Made by a program: the position numbers and the translations under genes. Of a stretch of DNA of 60,088 nt, positions 1 to 9,382 are shown in pieces; position 1 is the first letter of the stretch; the number at the start of each line of letters is the position of its first letter. The notes under the pieces were generated by a model. That model was not told the DNA's origin and made no database searches. It saw nothing but the letters and a program-made list of their open reading frames with translations. Source of the DNA: Thermoproteota archaeon (GTDB taxonomy: Archaea > Thermoproteota > Methanomethylicia > Methanomethylicales > Methanomethylicaceae). The stretch lies in contig JARXPE010000005.1 in NCBI GenBank assembly GCA_029887795.1, positions 1-60,088 of the forward strand, given 5' to 3'.

Positions 1-1
1 G

Positions 2-136
2 GCGCAAGAGATAGCAGATTATATGCGGAGACACGGGCCTTTTATGCCAGAGCGATTAGGTCCCGAGGAGATGGAGTACACCACACTTCCCCAAGTTTTG
101 GAAAAACTTAAGGGGAGGGCGAAGAAAGAGGAGTGA
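2..136 (+). CDS. C-terminal fragment of a CDS truncated by the window edge; product unknown
   Basis: Open frame from the window start, ...AQEIADYMRRHGPFMPERLGPEEMEYTTLPQVLEKLKGRAKKEE*, ending TGA at 134-136, 50 bp before the MoaD-like ORF on the same strand. Confidence 0.55.
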   Translation, partial: AQEIADYMRRHGPFMPERLGPEEMEYTTLPQVLEKLKGRAKKEE

Positions 137-187
137 AATAGAGACGGGTCCTTAAAGCCCTAAACAAAAAAATATTTTCATTTTATT

Positions 188-481
188 TTGGGAGATGAGT
201 CCTTGAGGGTTAAAGTCTCTTACCTCTCGCTGTTAAGAGATGTAACGCATGTTAGTGAGGAGTTCATAGAACTCCCCCAAGGGGCTACCGTGAAAGATCT
301 AGTCGCCCTTCTTGTCAGAAAGTATGGAGAAGGCTTAAAGTCATTTTTGGATCCAGGAACAGAGATGGGGCAAGGGATTTTGGTAACATTGAATGGTGAG
401 CTACTGTCGTCCAACGAAATGGAAAGAGTCATTCATGAAGGATCCGAGGTGCTCATTGGAATACCGCCTTTTGGAGGTTAA
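188..481 (+). CDS. MoaD/ThiS-family ubiquitin-like sulfur carrier protein
   Basis: 97 aa, beta-grasp-like pattern and C-terminal ...IGIPPFGG di-glycine tail; TTG start. Confidence 0.85.
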   Translation: MGDESLRVKVSYLSLLRDVTHVSEEFIELPQGATVKDLVALLVRKYGEGLKSFLDPGTEMGQGILVTLNGELLSSNEMERVIHEGSEVLIGIPPFGG

Positions 482-498
482 TCGGAGAGGGTGAAAAA

Positions 499-2103
499 TT
501 GGGAACACATAGTACCGAAGTTCTTGTGATAGGGGGAGGTTTGGCGGGACTAACTGCAGCGATCTCGTCTGCATCGAATCTATCTGAGACTATGATTGTA
601 AGTAAGACGCTGGTTGGCGGGGCAAATACGACTTCTGTGGCTGCCGGGATAATATCAGGGATCACCAACTTCAAAGACCCGGAGGACAGCAAGGATCTAC
701 ACTATAAAGACACAATTGTCGGCGGACATGGAATAAATGATAAAATCCTTGTAAGAACCATGGTGAATGATGTCTCAAAGTACCTTAACAGGCTCATGGA
801 ATTAGGATTGGAGCTTGATGGCGAGAAGGAACCCAAGAGGCGCATCATACCCGGTCACTCAAAACCAAGATCGTACCTCATTAAAGGAAAATGTTACCGA
901 CTTCAAAGTCTTTTGAGGCGTGTCTGTGAAGGTCTTGGCGTGAAATTTATGGAGAGGACGCTCATAACATCCTTGGTGAAGCATGGTGAAAGGGTCGTCG
1001 GCGCAGTAGGTATAAGGGCAGACAATGCGGAGGTTGTCAGCATAAAAGCCAAATCGGTAGTACTGGCAACCGGAGGGTCCGGGGAACTATATCCCTATAC
1101 ACTGATGCCCTCTGGATCGTCAGGCTATGGGGCCAGTCTAGGTTTTAGGGCTGGAGCGACACTCGTGGACATGGAATTCGTCCAGTTTTATCCAACAATG
1201 GTTGCCGAAGATGGTCTACCGGGAATCTTTGTGGACTACGCACCCCTTCTAAAGTTTGGCGCGGATATTGTAGACAATGAAGGCAGGTCAATATTCAAGA
1301 AGCATGGAATAGCTGAACCTCACAAACTCACAAGAGATCACTTCTCGATAATCATGGCAAAGGAAATGCGCGGAGGCAATTCATTATTTTTAGACTGTAC
1401 CTCAATCAAGGATGAGGACCTCACAAGCAATCCGTTACTATCATCAGCGATCGGAGATCTTGAGTCGAAGAATGTGCCAGTCAGGTCGAGGAAGGTGAAG
1501 GTTGCACCTTATGCACACTTCTTCATGGGAGGGCTTAAAGCTGACGCCAACGGCGCTACAGATGTGCAAGGTCTTTTTGCAGCCGGCGAGTCTATGGGCG
1601 GGGTTCACGGAGCGAATAGGATCGGGGGGAATGCCCTCGCCGCATGCCTGGTCTTTGGATTCAGGGCTGGAATGGCAGCGTCCTTGCACAGCAGCACTGT
1701 CGATGAAGTAGACATCAAAGTGCTCAACGAGTCTGCCTCCAAAATTGTAGAAAGCATAAATTCACAAGGGAGCGAAGATGTAGCCCGCATTAGAGGCATC
1801 GTGCAGAGGAGTATGTGGGATTACGTTGGCATACTGAGGGACAGAAATGGGCTCGAGAAAGCATTGAGTACTTTCAACAATCTGAGAGACCTTAAGGTTT
1901 CATGTAAGAGTCCTGTTGACAAACTGTTAATCCCAATGATGCTCGACAATGCAGAGGTCGTGGCTTTATCTGCTCTGATCAGGGAGGAGAGTAGGGGCGC
2001 CCATTACAGAACAGACTTCCCTGAAACTAAGGAAGAGTGGATGAAGAGGATCTTGCTCAGACTCGAAGAGAGCGAGTGTAAAGTGAGCTTTCTTATACCC
2101 TAA
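499..2103 (+). CDS. FAD-dependent fumarate reductase/succinate dehydrogenase-type flavoprotein
   Basis: N-terminal VLVIGGGLAGLTAA dinucleotide-binding motif, VVLATGG, C-terminal GLFAAGE...GVHGANRIGGNALAACLVFG signature; TTG start. Confidence 0.85.
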   Translation: MGTHSTEVLVIGGGLAGLTAAISSASNLSETMIVSKTLVGGANTTSVAAGIISGITNFKDPEDSKDLHYKDTIVGGHGINDKILVRTMVNDVSKYLNRLMELGLELDGEKEPKRRIIPGHSKPRSYLIKGKCYRLQSLLRRVCEGLGVKFMERTLITSLVKHGERVVGAVGIRADNAEVVSIKAKSVVLATGGSGELYPYTLMPSGSSGYGASLGFRAGATLVDMEFVQFYPTMVAEDGLPGIFVDYAPLLKFGADIVDNEGRSIFKKHGIAEPHKLTRDHFSIIMAKEMRGGNSLFLDCTSIKDEDLTSNPLLSSAIGDLESKNVPVRSRKVKVAPYAHFFMGGLKADANGATDVQGLFAAGESMGGVHGANRIGGNALAACLVFGFRAGMAASLHSSTVDEVDIKVLNESASKIVESINSQGSEDVARIRGIVQRSMWDYVGILRDRNGLEKALSTFNNLRDLKVSCKSPVDKLLIPMMLDNAEVVALSALIREESRGAHYRTDFPETKEEWMKRILLRLEESECKVSFLIP

Positions 2104-2219
2104 TGCCCCGATGCAGAACTTCATCGATAAAGTAAAAAAAGATAAGTAACAAATTCAGAAAAAATTCGAATTCCTTAAATACTTAAAAGTAATTTTCAAC
2201 CCCTACGGAGGGAAGACTG

Positions 2220-4250
2220 TTGGACATGCTTCTGATCTTTCCGTTAATATCGGGCATAATTGCATTAATTTACGCTGCATATCTTGCTCTCAGCGTGTTG
2301 AAGGAGGACGAAGGGACAGATAAGATGAAGAGCATAGCCAAGGCAATAAGGGAGGGAGCCAAGGCATACCTAAACAGGCAGTATAAAACGGTCTTTACAT
2401 TTGCAGCTGTAATAACCGTAATACTGGCACTTGCAATAAACTGGCAATCCGCGCTGGGATTTATTGTGGGGGCTGCACTCTCGGCTTTGGCAGGCTACAT
2501 CGGAATGAATATGACTGTGCAGGGAAACGTCAGAACCGCTAACAAGGCAAAGGAAGGACTTGCGGCAGCGCTTTCGCTGGCTTTCAAGGGCGGAGCGGTG
2601 ACTGGTTTCTCAATAGTCGGTTTAGCAATTGTAGGTCTCTCCGCCTTCTACATTATATTTGGAGAGCCGTCGCTAATGGTCGGATTTGGTTTTGGTGCTT
2701 GCCTCATAAGCCTATTCGCCCGTGTGGGTGGCGGCATCTATACAAAGGCAGCCGACGTAGGCGCCGACCTCGTGGGAAAAGTGGAGGCCGGAATACCCGA
2801 GGACGACCCAAGGAACCCTGCAGTCATAGCTGACAACGTTGGAGATGCCGTAGGCGACTGTGCGGGCATGGGTGCAGACCTATTCGAGACCTATGTTGTG
2901 ACAGCACTGGCTGCGATGTTGCTCGGATCTTCGCCATCTGTGAGGGCGGTGTTTGGGATTAATGGAATTATTTTACCACTTGTGATAGGCGGACTGGCTA
3001 TCTTTGCGACTATTGTTGGAACGTTTTTTGTGAGGTTAGGGAAGAGCGGAGCGATCATGAACGCCATGTACAAGGGCGTCATAGTGACGACGGTGATCTC
3101 AGCGATCGCATTTTATGTGGCAAACTTCTACCTCACAAACGGGAATACAGGTATATTCATTGCATCGATCGTTGGGCTACTGGTTATGGCTGCGATGGTC
3201 GCGCTGACAGAGTATTTCACCGCCTACAGGTATAAACCAGTTCTGACGATTGCAGAGGCTGCCAAGACTGGCGCTGGAACTAACGTTATAGCAGGGCTTG
3301 CTGTCGGATTGAGGAGTTCCTTCCCGCCCACAATTGTGATCGTTATTGGAATTCTGGTGGCTTACTTTGTGTCTGGTGGTGCATCATCTCCAGAGATGGG
3401 GGTGTACGGCATATCCATAGCAGCCGCGGCAATGCTCTCAGCCACAGGTATAATTGTCTCGGTGGACTCATACGGACCAATCACGGACAATGCCGGAGGG
3501 ATCGCTGAGATGGCAGGGATGCCAGAGGAAGTGAGGGCAGTCACAGATCCGCTTGATGCCGTGGGCAACACAACAAAGGCTGTGACCAAAGGTTACGCAA
3601 TAGGTTCGGCGGCATTAGCAGCACTATCGCTTTTCGCAGCATACAGGGACGAGATAGTTGTAAGGGGACTCCCATTCACACTGACCATAGACGACCCCAT
3701 AGTTTTAGTAGGGCTACTGCTCGGTGCGGCGGTACCGTTCCTGTTCACATCGTATCTCATGATGGCGGTGGGAAGAGCAGCATTCCACGTTGTGGAAGAG
3801 GTCAGGAGGCAGTTCAGAGAGATCAAGGGGATATTGGAGGGGACCACAAAGCCTGAGTACGGCAGGGCGGTGGACATCGTAACAAGGGCAGCGCTTAAAG
3901 AGATGGCAATTCCAGCGATTATCGCCGTAGGTTCGCCTTTGGTTGTGGGGTTCCTCCTGGGTTACAGGGCACTGGGCGGAATGCTCATGGGGGTCATACT
4001 CTCGGGCCTCATGCTGGCTATCCTCATGACGACAGGAGGTGCTGCGTGGGACAATGCCAAGAAGTACATCGAACTAGGCAACTTTGGAGGCAAAAGGAGT
4101 CCAGCTCATGCGGCAGCGGTGGTGGGTGATACTGTGGGCGATGCCTTCAAGGATACCGCAGGACCTGCGATAAACCCGTTGATTAAGGTCATGAACACAA
4201 TTGCCATACTCTTCTTAGTGCTAATACTTAAGTACGCATTACTACTCTAA
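2220..4250 (+). CDS. hppA: Membrane-bound ion-translocating pyrophosphatase
   Basis: [45 protein letters not shown] catalytic block, [18 protein letters not shown], many TM segments. Confidence 0.95.
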   Translation: MDMLLIFPLISGIIALIYAAYLALSVLKEDEGTDKMKSIAKAIREGAKAYLNRQYKTVFTFAAVITVILALAINWQSALGFIVGAALSALAGYIGMNMTVQGNVRTANKAKEGLAAALSLAFKGGAVTGFSIVGLAIVGLSAFYIIFGEPSLMVGFGFGACLISLFARVGGGIYTKAADVGADLVGKVEAGIPEDDPRNPAVIADNVGDAVGDCAGMGADLFETYVVTALAAMLLGSSPSVRAVFGINGIILPLVIGGLAIFATIVGTFFVRLGKSGAIMNAMYKGVIVTTVISAIAFYVANFYLTNGNTGIFIASIVGLLVMAAMVALTEYFTAYRYKPVLTIAEAAKTGAGTNVIAGLAVGLRSSFPPTIVIVIGILVAYFVSGGASSPEMGVYGISIAAAAMLSATGIIVSVDSYGPITDNAGGIAEMAGMPEEVRAVTDPLDAVGNTTKAVTKGYAIGSAALAALSLFAAYRDEIVVRGLPFTLTIDDPIVLVGLLLGAAVPFLFTSYLMMAVGRAAFHVVEEVRRQFREIKGILEGTTKPEYGRAVDIVTRAALKEMAIPAIIAVGSPLVVGFLLGYRALGGMLMGVILSGLMLAILMTTGGAAWDNAKKYIELGNFGGKRSPAHAAAVVGDTVGDAFKDTAGPAINPLIKVMNTIAILFLVLILKYALLL

Positions 4251-4270
4251 CTTTTTATTTGGTGTTCACA

Positions 4271-4432
4271 TTGGTTGAAAGGACTTTTCTCGTTAGGGTC
4301 AAAGAGGACACCTACATGAAGTTGCTCGAACTTCAAAAGCAGTTGAGGTTTCAAGACAACCAAGATCGAAGGAGAAAGACGATGGACTATGTCATCAGGT
4401 ATTTGTTAAAAAATTATGAAGAGAAGGACTAG
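4271..4432 (+). CDS. Small (53 aa) basic protein, possibly ribbon-helix-helix-like
   Basis: TTG-start ORF MVERTFLVRVKEDTYMKLLELQKQLRFQDNQDRRRKTMDYVIRYLLKNYEEKD*, 20 bp after hppA; below the track's size cutoff. Confidence 0.5.
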   Translation: MVERTFLVRVKEDTYMKLLELQKQLRFQDNQDRRRKTMDYVIRYLLKNYEEKD

Positions 4433-4656
4433 TTTAGAATCGTTACTTTTGAGTTCAATTTTAATATTTTAAAAAAGTTGATTAATACTGATTCGGGAAT
4501 TCTTTCGCCTTTTTCGCAAAATTTCCTATCGGGAACCAACAAGTTTTGCCTCGGATACCCTAGGGACCTTCATCCTATCGTCGGTTTGCATGACTCTCGT
4601 CATCGGCATAAAGAATATTACACAATATGACGTATCAACTTTTCTGTTGGTAGTCT

Positions 4657-5508
4657 ATGGAAGACGAGCATGTGATGGAAGCGCTGGGTCGAACGAAGGT
4701 TGTTGTGAGGGATGGCAAAGTCGTGGAAGTGGGCAAACCCATGATAAGGACTTGCCCATTGGCAGAAAGGTTTGAGGAGCCCGTCCACGAATTAACAGAA
4801 GAATCCATAAGAAAGAACATCGAGAATAGAATCAGGAAAGTAGGGATGTTCACAAAGGAAAGGGTTGTATTATCAGACAAAGACTTTGTTCCTTTCGGAG
4901 CCTCTGAGATGATCAGCTTCGGAATAAAGCAAAACATCCTCGACGGGGCGGTTATAGTATGTGACGGGGCAGGCACGGTCGTGACAAGCAATCCTCTCAT
5001 GGTTCAGGGCATTGGTGGACGAATGTCAGGACTCATTAAAACCACTCCGATTCCGGAAGTCATTGATGCCATAGAAAGAAATGGCGGGGTCGTTCTTGAT
5101 AAAAAAACAGCACTCATAGATCAGGTCAGAGGTGTTGAGCTGGCATACAGGCGGGGTTTATCAAGGATTGCCGTAACAATAACCAATCCTGAGGAAGGCG
5201 AAGCCATCAGGTCAAGGCATCCTGATGCCATGATCTTTGCGACACACCTCACCGGAATTTCTAAGGAAAAAGCTGAAAGATTGGTCAAGGTTTGCGACCT
5301 ACTAACAGGTTGCGCATCAAAGTGGGTCAGGGAGATCGCTGGTGAAAAAGCTCTGCTGCAAGCAGGTTCTTCCATACCCGTCTTCGCAATTACAGAGAAT
5401 GGGAGGGCGCTGGTAATTAACAAGATAAAGGGGATTAATGCGCAAATACTCGTTAAACTTCAGAGACTCCCTTATCAAGGAGACCGACACCCGGAGCCTT
5501 TAATATGA
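4657..5508 (+). CDS. Methanogenesis marker protein 8 family (DUF2099)
   Basis: DEHVMEALGRTKVVVRDGKVVEVGKPMI...CDGAGTVVTSNPLMVQGIGGRMSGLIKTTPI...ALLQAGSSIPVFAITENG matches the remembered family pattern. Confidence 0.85.
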   Translation: MEDEHVMEALGRTKVVVRDGKVVEVGKPMIRTCPLAERFEEPVHELTEESIRKNIENRIRKVGMFTKERVVLSDKDFVPFGASEMISFGIKQNILDGAVIVCDGAGTVVTSNPLMVQGIGGRMSGLIKTTPIPEVIDAIERNGGVVLDKKTALIDQVRGVELAYRRGLSRIAVTITNPEEGEAIRSRHPDAMIFATHLTGISKEKAERLVKVCDLLTGCASKWVREIAGEKALLQAGSSIPVFAITENGRALVINKIKGINAQILVKLQRLPYQGDRHPEPLI

Positions 5509-6323
5509 CTCAGTCTAATGACGAACTCACAGTATGGGTCGCCTTTGTTCACACATTTTGTCTCTATGCCCCGGCAGGGACTATTGAATAAAATGCTGAT
5601 GAGTCCAACCAAAAACCCTCTGAGGAAGCTATTCTGATATCCTTTAATCTCTTTTGCAGCCATCTCCTCAAAGTTGTCCCTTACCCTTATGACTATCCTG
5701 TTTTCCTTGTCATCACATTCGACGAGTTCAAAGATCCCCCAGCCAAAGCTCTGGAGCCTCGCGAAGGCGATCTTCATTCTCTCGACGTTACTCAGTGCGC
5801 CTTTTAGTTTTACTAGGTCGAGCCCCTTCCCCTCTCCAGCATCGTTACCCATGAACCAAAGTAGCGTCATCCCGCCTGCCCCAAACCTCTTTATGAGGCC
5901 TTGGAATAGGGTCTTCCAAGTATGGACGCTTAAGGCTGCAACTGGGGAGTAATTCTCTGAGAAGTTGAATATTAGGGGAAATCCCTTTACGTTGTAGATG
6001 AAGCCGGGTACTCCAGTATCAATGCACTCTATGGAGACCAGCCTCTGACCAAAAATCCTTCTTATTTCTCCTAAGATCTCTTCCTTCTGAGCCTCCTTTC
6101 CAGTTAGATCTGCTATGACGAAATCATGAGTAACATAGTCCTTCTGGTGGGATGTGATGTTAAGTAGAAGGATTCCCCTCCTGTTGAAAATTTTTATGAG
6201 CTCCGCAGTTGGACTGAAATCCGGAAGCTCTATCTTAGACACAATGTACAGTCCACAAAAACTTCTTCCGGGCTCATAATAATGATCAGAGAGGTGAACC
6301 GGCACTTGCAACGAAAGCACCAC
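5475..6323 (-). CDS. V4R-domain ligand-sensing protein
   Basis: C-terminal RGFLVGLISILFNSPCRGIETKCVNKGDPYCEFVI matches the V4R CxxxGdpyCeF pattern; N-terminal ACT-like segment; no HTH seen. Confidence 0.75.
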   Translation of the reverse strand: MVLSLQVPVHLSDHYYEPGRSFCGLYIVSKIELPDFSPTAELIKIFNRRGILLLNITSHQKDYVTHDFVIADLTGKEAQKEEILGEIRRIFGQRLVSIECIDTGVPGFIYNVKGFPLIFNFSENYSPVAALSVHTWKTLFQGLIKRFGAGGMTLLWFMGNDAGEGKGLDLVKLKGALSNVERMKIAFARLQSFGWGIFELVECDDKENRIVIRVRDNFEEMAAKEIKGYQNSFLRGFLVGLISILFNSPCRGIETKCVNKGDPYCEFVIRLSHIKGSGCRSP

Positions 6324-6410
6324 ATTTATGCATTGTTTCTTATTCTATTTAAGAAATTTTATTTTCGAGAGCAAATAAAACCATGATTGCAGAAAATCCT
6401 TTGTTATTAT

Positions 6411-7196
6411 TCACTGTTCCTTTAAAGTCCAACCTTCCTGAGTTTTTATAACTCGTCCTTTTCTTTTAAGATCTCTGAGGGCAGAGGTTACGACATTTCT
6501 CTTTAACCCCAACCGACTCATTATCTCGAGGTAAGTACTCGGCACCCCCCTTTGCTTTAAGAAGTTAAGGATCAAGTTCTTTGTATATGTGGGTCTGGAA
6601 GATTTTGAAAGATCCTCTCTCAAAGGGTACATGGCTCCAGGTAGCCCGAATACCGCCTTGCCATCCTCCAGCCTACACACTGAAATAACATCACCTCTAG
6701 AGCGGAGCGAACGTAGCTGGGCATAGACAGTCCTCTCACCAAACCTCAACCTCAGCCTTGAGACTATTTCTTTTAATGTCAAGCACTCCTTGCCTAGAAG
6801 TTCCAGGATCTCACCTCTGCACTCTCTTGCCAAATTTCGGTTCCGAACATTCAGCAGTAGGGCTCGAGTTGAATTGTTGACTTCAACCAGATCTCCGCCG
6901 CTCAGCGCGGTTCTTAAACCCTTCTCGTCGCCTTTAATGACGAGATATATGCCAAAGTTGAGAGCCAAGTTGATCGAGTCTTGGTCGATTGTGTCCCTTG
7001 CAGCGACCATAATCGCTCTAGCGTCTATTGTTTTTCGAATATCCAAAAGTTTCACTATCTTCTCGTAAAATTTGCTTTTATTTTTTAGAATTTCTACCGC
7101 TATGGGCGGCGGTCCAGGAGAGTAGTAATCAACCATCCAGTTCCTGCTAGCGGGCACTAATACGTTTCTCTCCCCTGGAATCTCAGGACAGTCCAT
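6411..7196 (-). CDS. DNA-binding protein with two C-terminal winged-helix domains and a possible PD-(D/E)xK-like N-terminal domain
   Basis: LTLKEIVSRLRLRFGERTVYAQLRSLRSRGDV and STYLEIMSRLGLKRNVVTSALRDLKRKGRVIK are wHTH-like; N-terminus VDYYSPGPPPIAVEILKNK. Confidence 0.5.
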   Translation of the reverse strand: MDCPEIPGERNVLVPASRNWMVDYYSPGPPPIAVEILKNKSKFYEKIVKLLDIRKTIDARAIMVAARDTIDQDSINLALNFGIYLVIKGDEKGLRTALSGGDLVEVNNSTRALLLNVRNRNLARECRGEILELLGKECLTLKEIVSRLRLRFGERTVYAQLRSLRSRGDVISVCRLEDGKAVFGLPGAMYPLREDLSKSSRPTYTKNLILNFLKQRGVPSTYLEIMSRLGLKRNVVTSALRDLKRKGRVIKTQEGWTLKEQ

Positions 7197-7543
7197 AATT
7201 ATCGCTGTTCAATATGGTTTTAACAATATTTAGAGTTTATGGTTTTTTATTTTAAATCTTAAGATAACAGGCTCCATGAGTTTTCAGAAATACCTCTAGC
7301 TTCCTTATCAAAATGTAAATTTGTAAACAAGTAAACTGGAGATAAAGCTGATCAGAAGGAAAAAACAGGATATTTTCTATATTGCTAAAGGCTTATATTT
7401 TAGAACTTTATCTTTATTAAATCTTGAAATTTATCTGTATTATATTTTATATAATTCATTTAACAATATGTTTTATATTTCGACTTTTGTACACTGCATA
7501 ATGCACTATTAGCCTCACTTGATGTTCTCACACCATCAGCAGA

Positions 7544-7570
7544 TTTCCCAATCTATTTCCGATTGGGAAA
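7544..7570. repeat. Perfect 10-bp inverted repeat with 7-nt loop
   Basis: TTTCCCAATC-tatttcc-GATTGGGAAA read directly. Confidence 0.9.
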
Positions 7571-8022
7571 TGATGTAAAAGTGAGCATAACGGTTGTGTG
7601 AGAGTTGCACTAATGGGGCAGCCACCTGCGATAAGGACCCCGGCCGTGACAAAAATTGCACTTTACAGTTGTCTGCATGTCCCATTAGACTACGCCCGTA
7701 AACTGATGATCCGACGCCTAGAGGGTCTGCCCAGAGCTGATCTGGAAAACCTTTGCAGTTCTTATATTGCAATCTTTTGATACATCATATTTTTAATGTT
7801 AATTGTATGAGGTCTAAAGATATGTAATAAATTTAAAATTTAATATAATTAAATAAAATATATTTAAGATTATTTTTAGAAGTAACTTTACTTGAAAATT
7901 CTTATATATAGCCTAAATCGAAGGTTAAAGAGAAGAGTTGATGTTTATCTGTCTAACCCTTTAATACTTCGTATCAATAGCCAGCCAGAAGTGTTAGGGG
8001 TATACAATAAGGGGGCAGGTCT

Positions 8023-8589
8023 TTGCGAGAACAGGATATCAATTTCAAAGATCTCGTAGGGAAAAGGGTCCTGATCAAAGGGGATGTCGGTACTGGCAAA
8101 ACGCGACTCACTGAAAAGCTCCTCCAATCAGCTGTAAAGTTTTTGCCCCCAGGGCACATCACAGTCATAGACCTTGCGCCTCAAAGAAGGGTTGTGGGTG
8201 TGTTCAGTGTGGGTGGAACGATCTCTGTTCCCAATGAGGTTAAGTACGTGAGGCCTTCCAAGGTATGGGCACCGAGGCTGGAGGGAAAGACAAAAGATGA
8301 AGTGATGGCTTTGGCAAAGGCGAATGCGGAATCCATCGAGGTTTTGTTCGACTTTTTCATCAAGTCCCCTTCTCCCGTCCTTTTCATAAACGATCTTACG
8401 TTGTACCTTCACGCCGGGTCTCTGGAGAGGTTGTTGGAGACAATCAAATTGGCTGACACTTTTGTAGGGAATGCCTACGAGGGGCGCAGGCTGCAGGACG
8501 ATAAAGGGAGCGGGATCTCAGAACGTGAGAGGGACCTCCTGAAACGGCTGGAAGAATTCATGGATATAGTAATAGACTTGAACCAATGA
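8023..8589 (+). CDS. Small archaeal P-loop NTPase, function unknown
   Basis: Walker A GDVGTGKT, Walker B-like PVLFINDL; TTG start. Confidence 0.7.
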   Translation: MREQDINFKDLVGKRVLIKGDVGTGKTRLTEKLLQSAVKFLPPGHITVIDLAPQRRVVGVFSVGGTISVPNEVKYVRPSKVWAPRLEGKTKDEVMALAKANAESIEVLFDFFIKSPSPVLFINDLTLYLHAGSLERLLETIKLADTFVGNAYEGRRLQDDKGSGISERERDLLKRLEEFMDIVIDLNQ

Positions 8590-8692
8590 AGTCAGAAATT
8601 AATTAGACTGGTCTTTAGCATCTAGGCTTCAAAACCCCTTTTTTATATACCCATAGCTCGATAGTTTTATTCAGATATATTTTCCTTAAAAG

Positions 8693-9292
8693 GTGCTGGT
8701 GAGCGGAGGTTACAATGTGTCAGAGCCGAAACAGAGGCTAAAGCTAAAAGATGTGCCATCCTGGAGCGATGTAGAAAAGATGCTCACCACAATGATTAAG
8801 AAATACAAGTCTGGCGTGATCTCCCTGAGGGATCTATGCCTAATCGGGCTGTTGGCCACAACGGGAATACGTACTTCCGAACTCTTGGCGCTTACGCCGA
8901 TGGACTTCAATTTTGAGGACGGCTTGATAACTATAAAGCAGCTCAAGAAGAAGGGGGAGTTCGTCAGGCAGACCGTGATAAGCCCAGATTTAAAGCCCTA
9001 CCTAAAGGAGTACGTCTCGATCTTCCCACCAGAAAAGCCGATATTTTCACTTACCAGGAGGCAGGTGCTGAACATTACTCATAAGTACACCGAAGAGATC
9101 TTGGGGAGGCGCTACCGCAACCATGCCTTCCGCCACGCCTATGCTATCAGGATACTCGAAAAGACCAGAGACGTGGAGCTCTGCAGGCGACTTATTGGGC
9201 ACTCTAGAATAGAAACAGTCAAAATTTATCTGGACTTTGCGATCGGTGACCGAATTAAGGATGTATTGGACGCCATTAAAATTGGTCGCTGA
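8693..9292 (+). CDS. Tyrosine recombinase catalytic domain (XerA/phage integrase-like)
   Basis: TTGIRTSELLAL, NHAFRHAYAIRILE (HxxR), LIGHSRIETVKIYLDF. Confidence 0.85.
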   Translation: MLVSGGYNVSEPKQRLKLKDVPSWSDVEKMLTTMIKKYKSGVISLRDLCLIGLLATTGIRTSELLALTPMDFNFEDGLITIKQLKKKGEFVRQTVISPDLKPYLKEYVSIFPPEKPIFSLTRRQVLNITHKYTEEILGRRYRNHAFRHAYAIRILEKTRDVELCRRLIGHSRIETVKIYLDFAIGDRIKDVLDAIKIGR

Positions 9293-9382
9293 CTCTGGAA
9301 AAGAAACACTCCTCAAAATCTAAAATCTTATAAAATATTAAAAATCTAAAATAAAAAAATAAAAAATAAATTTTATTTTTGA

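Noticed and set aside
7536-7780. Opposed ORFs (78 aa minus, 60 aa plus) in the AT-rich gap
   Set aside because: No motif, overlapping on opposite strands, not coding-like; kept only the hairpin as a feature
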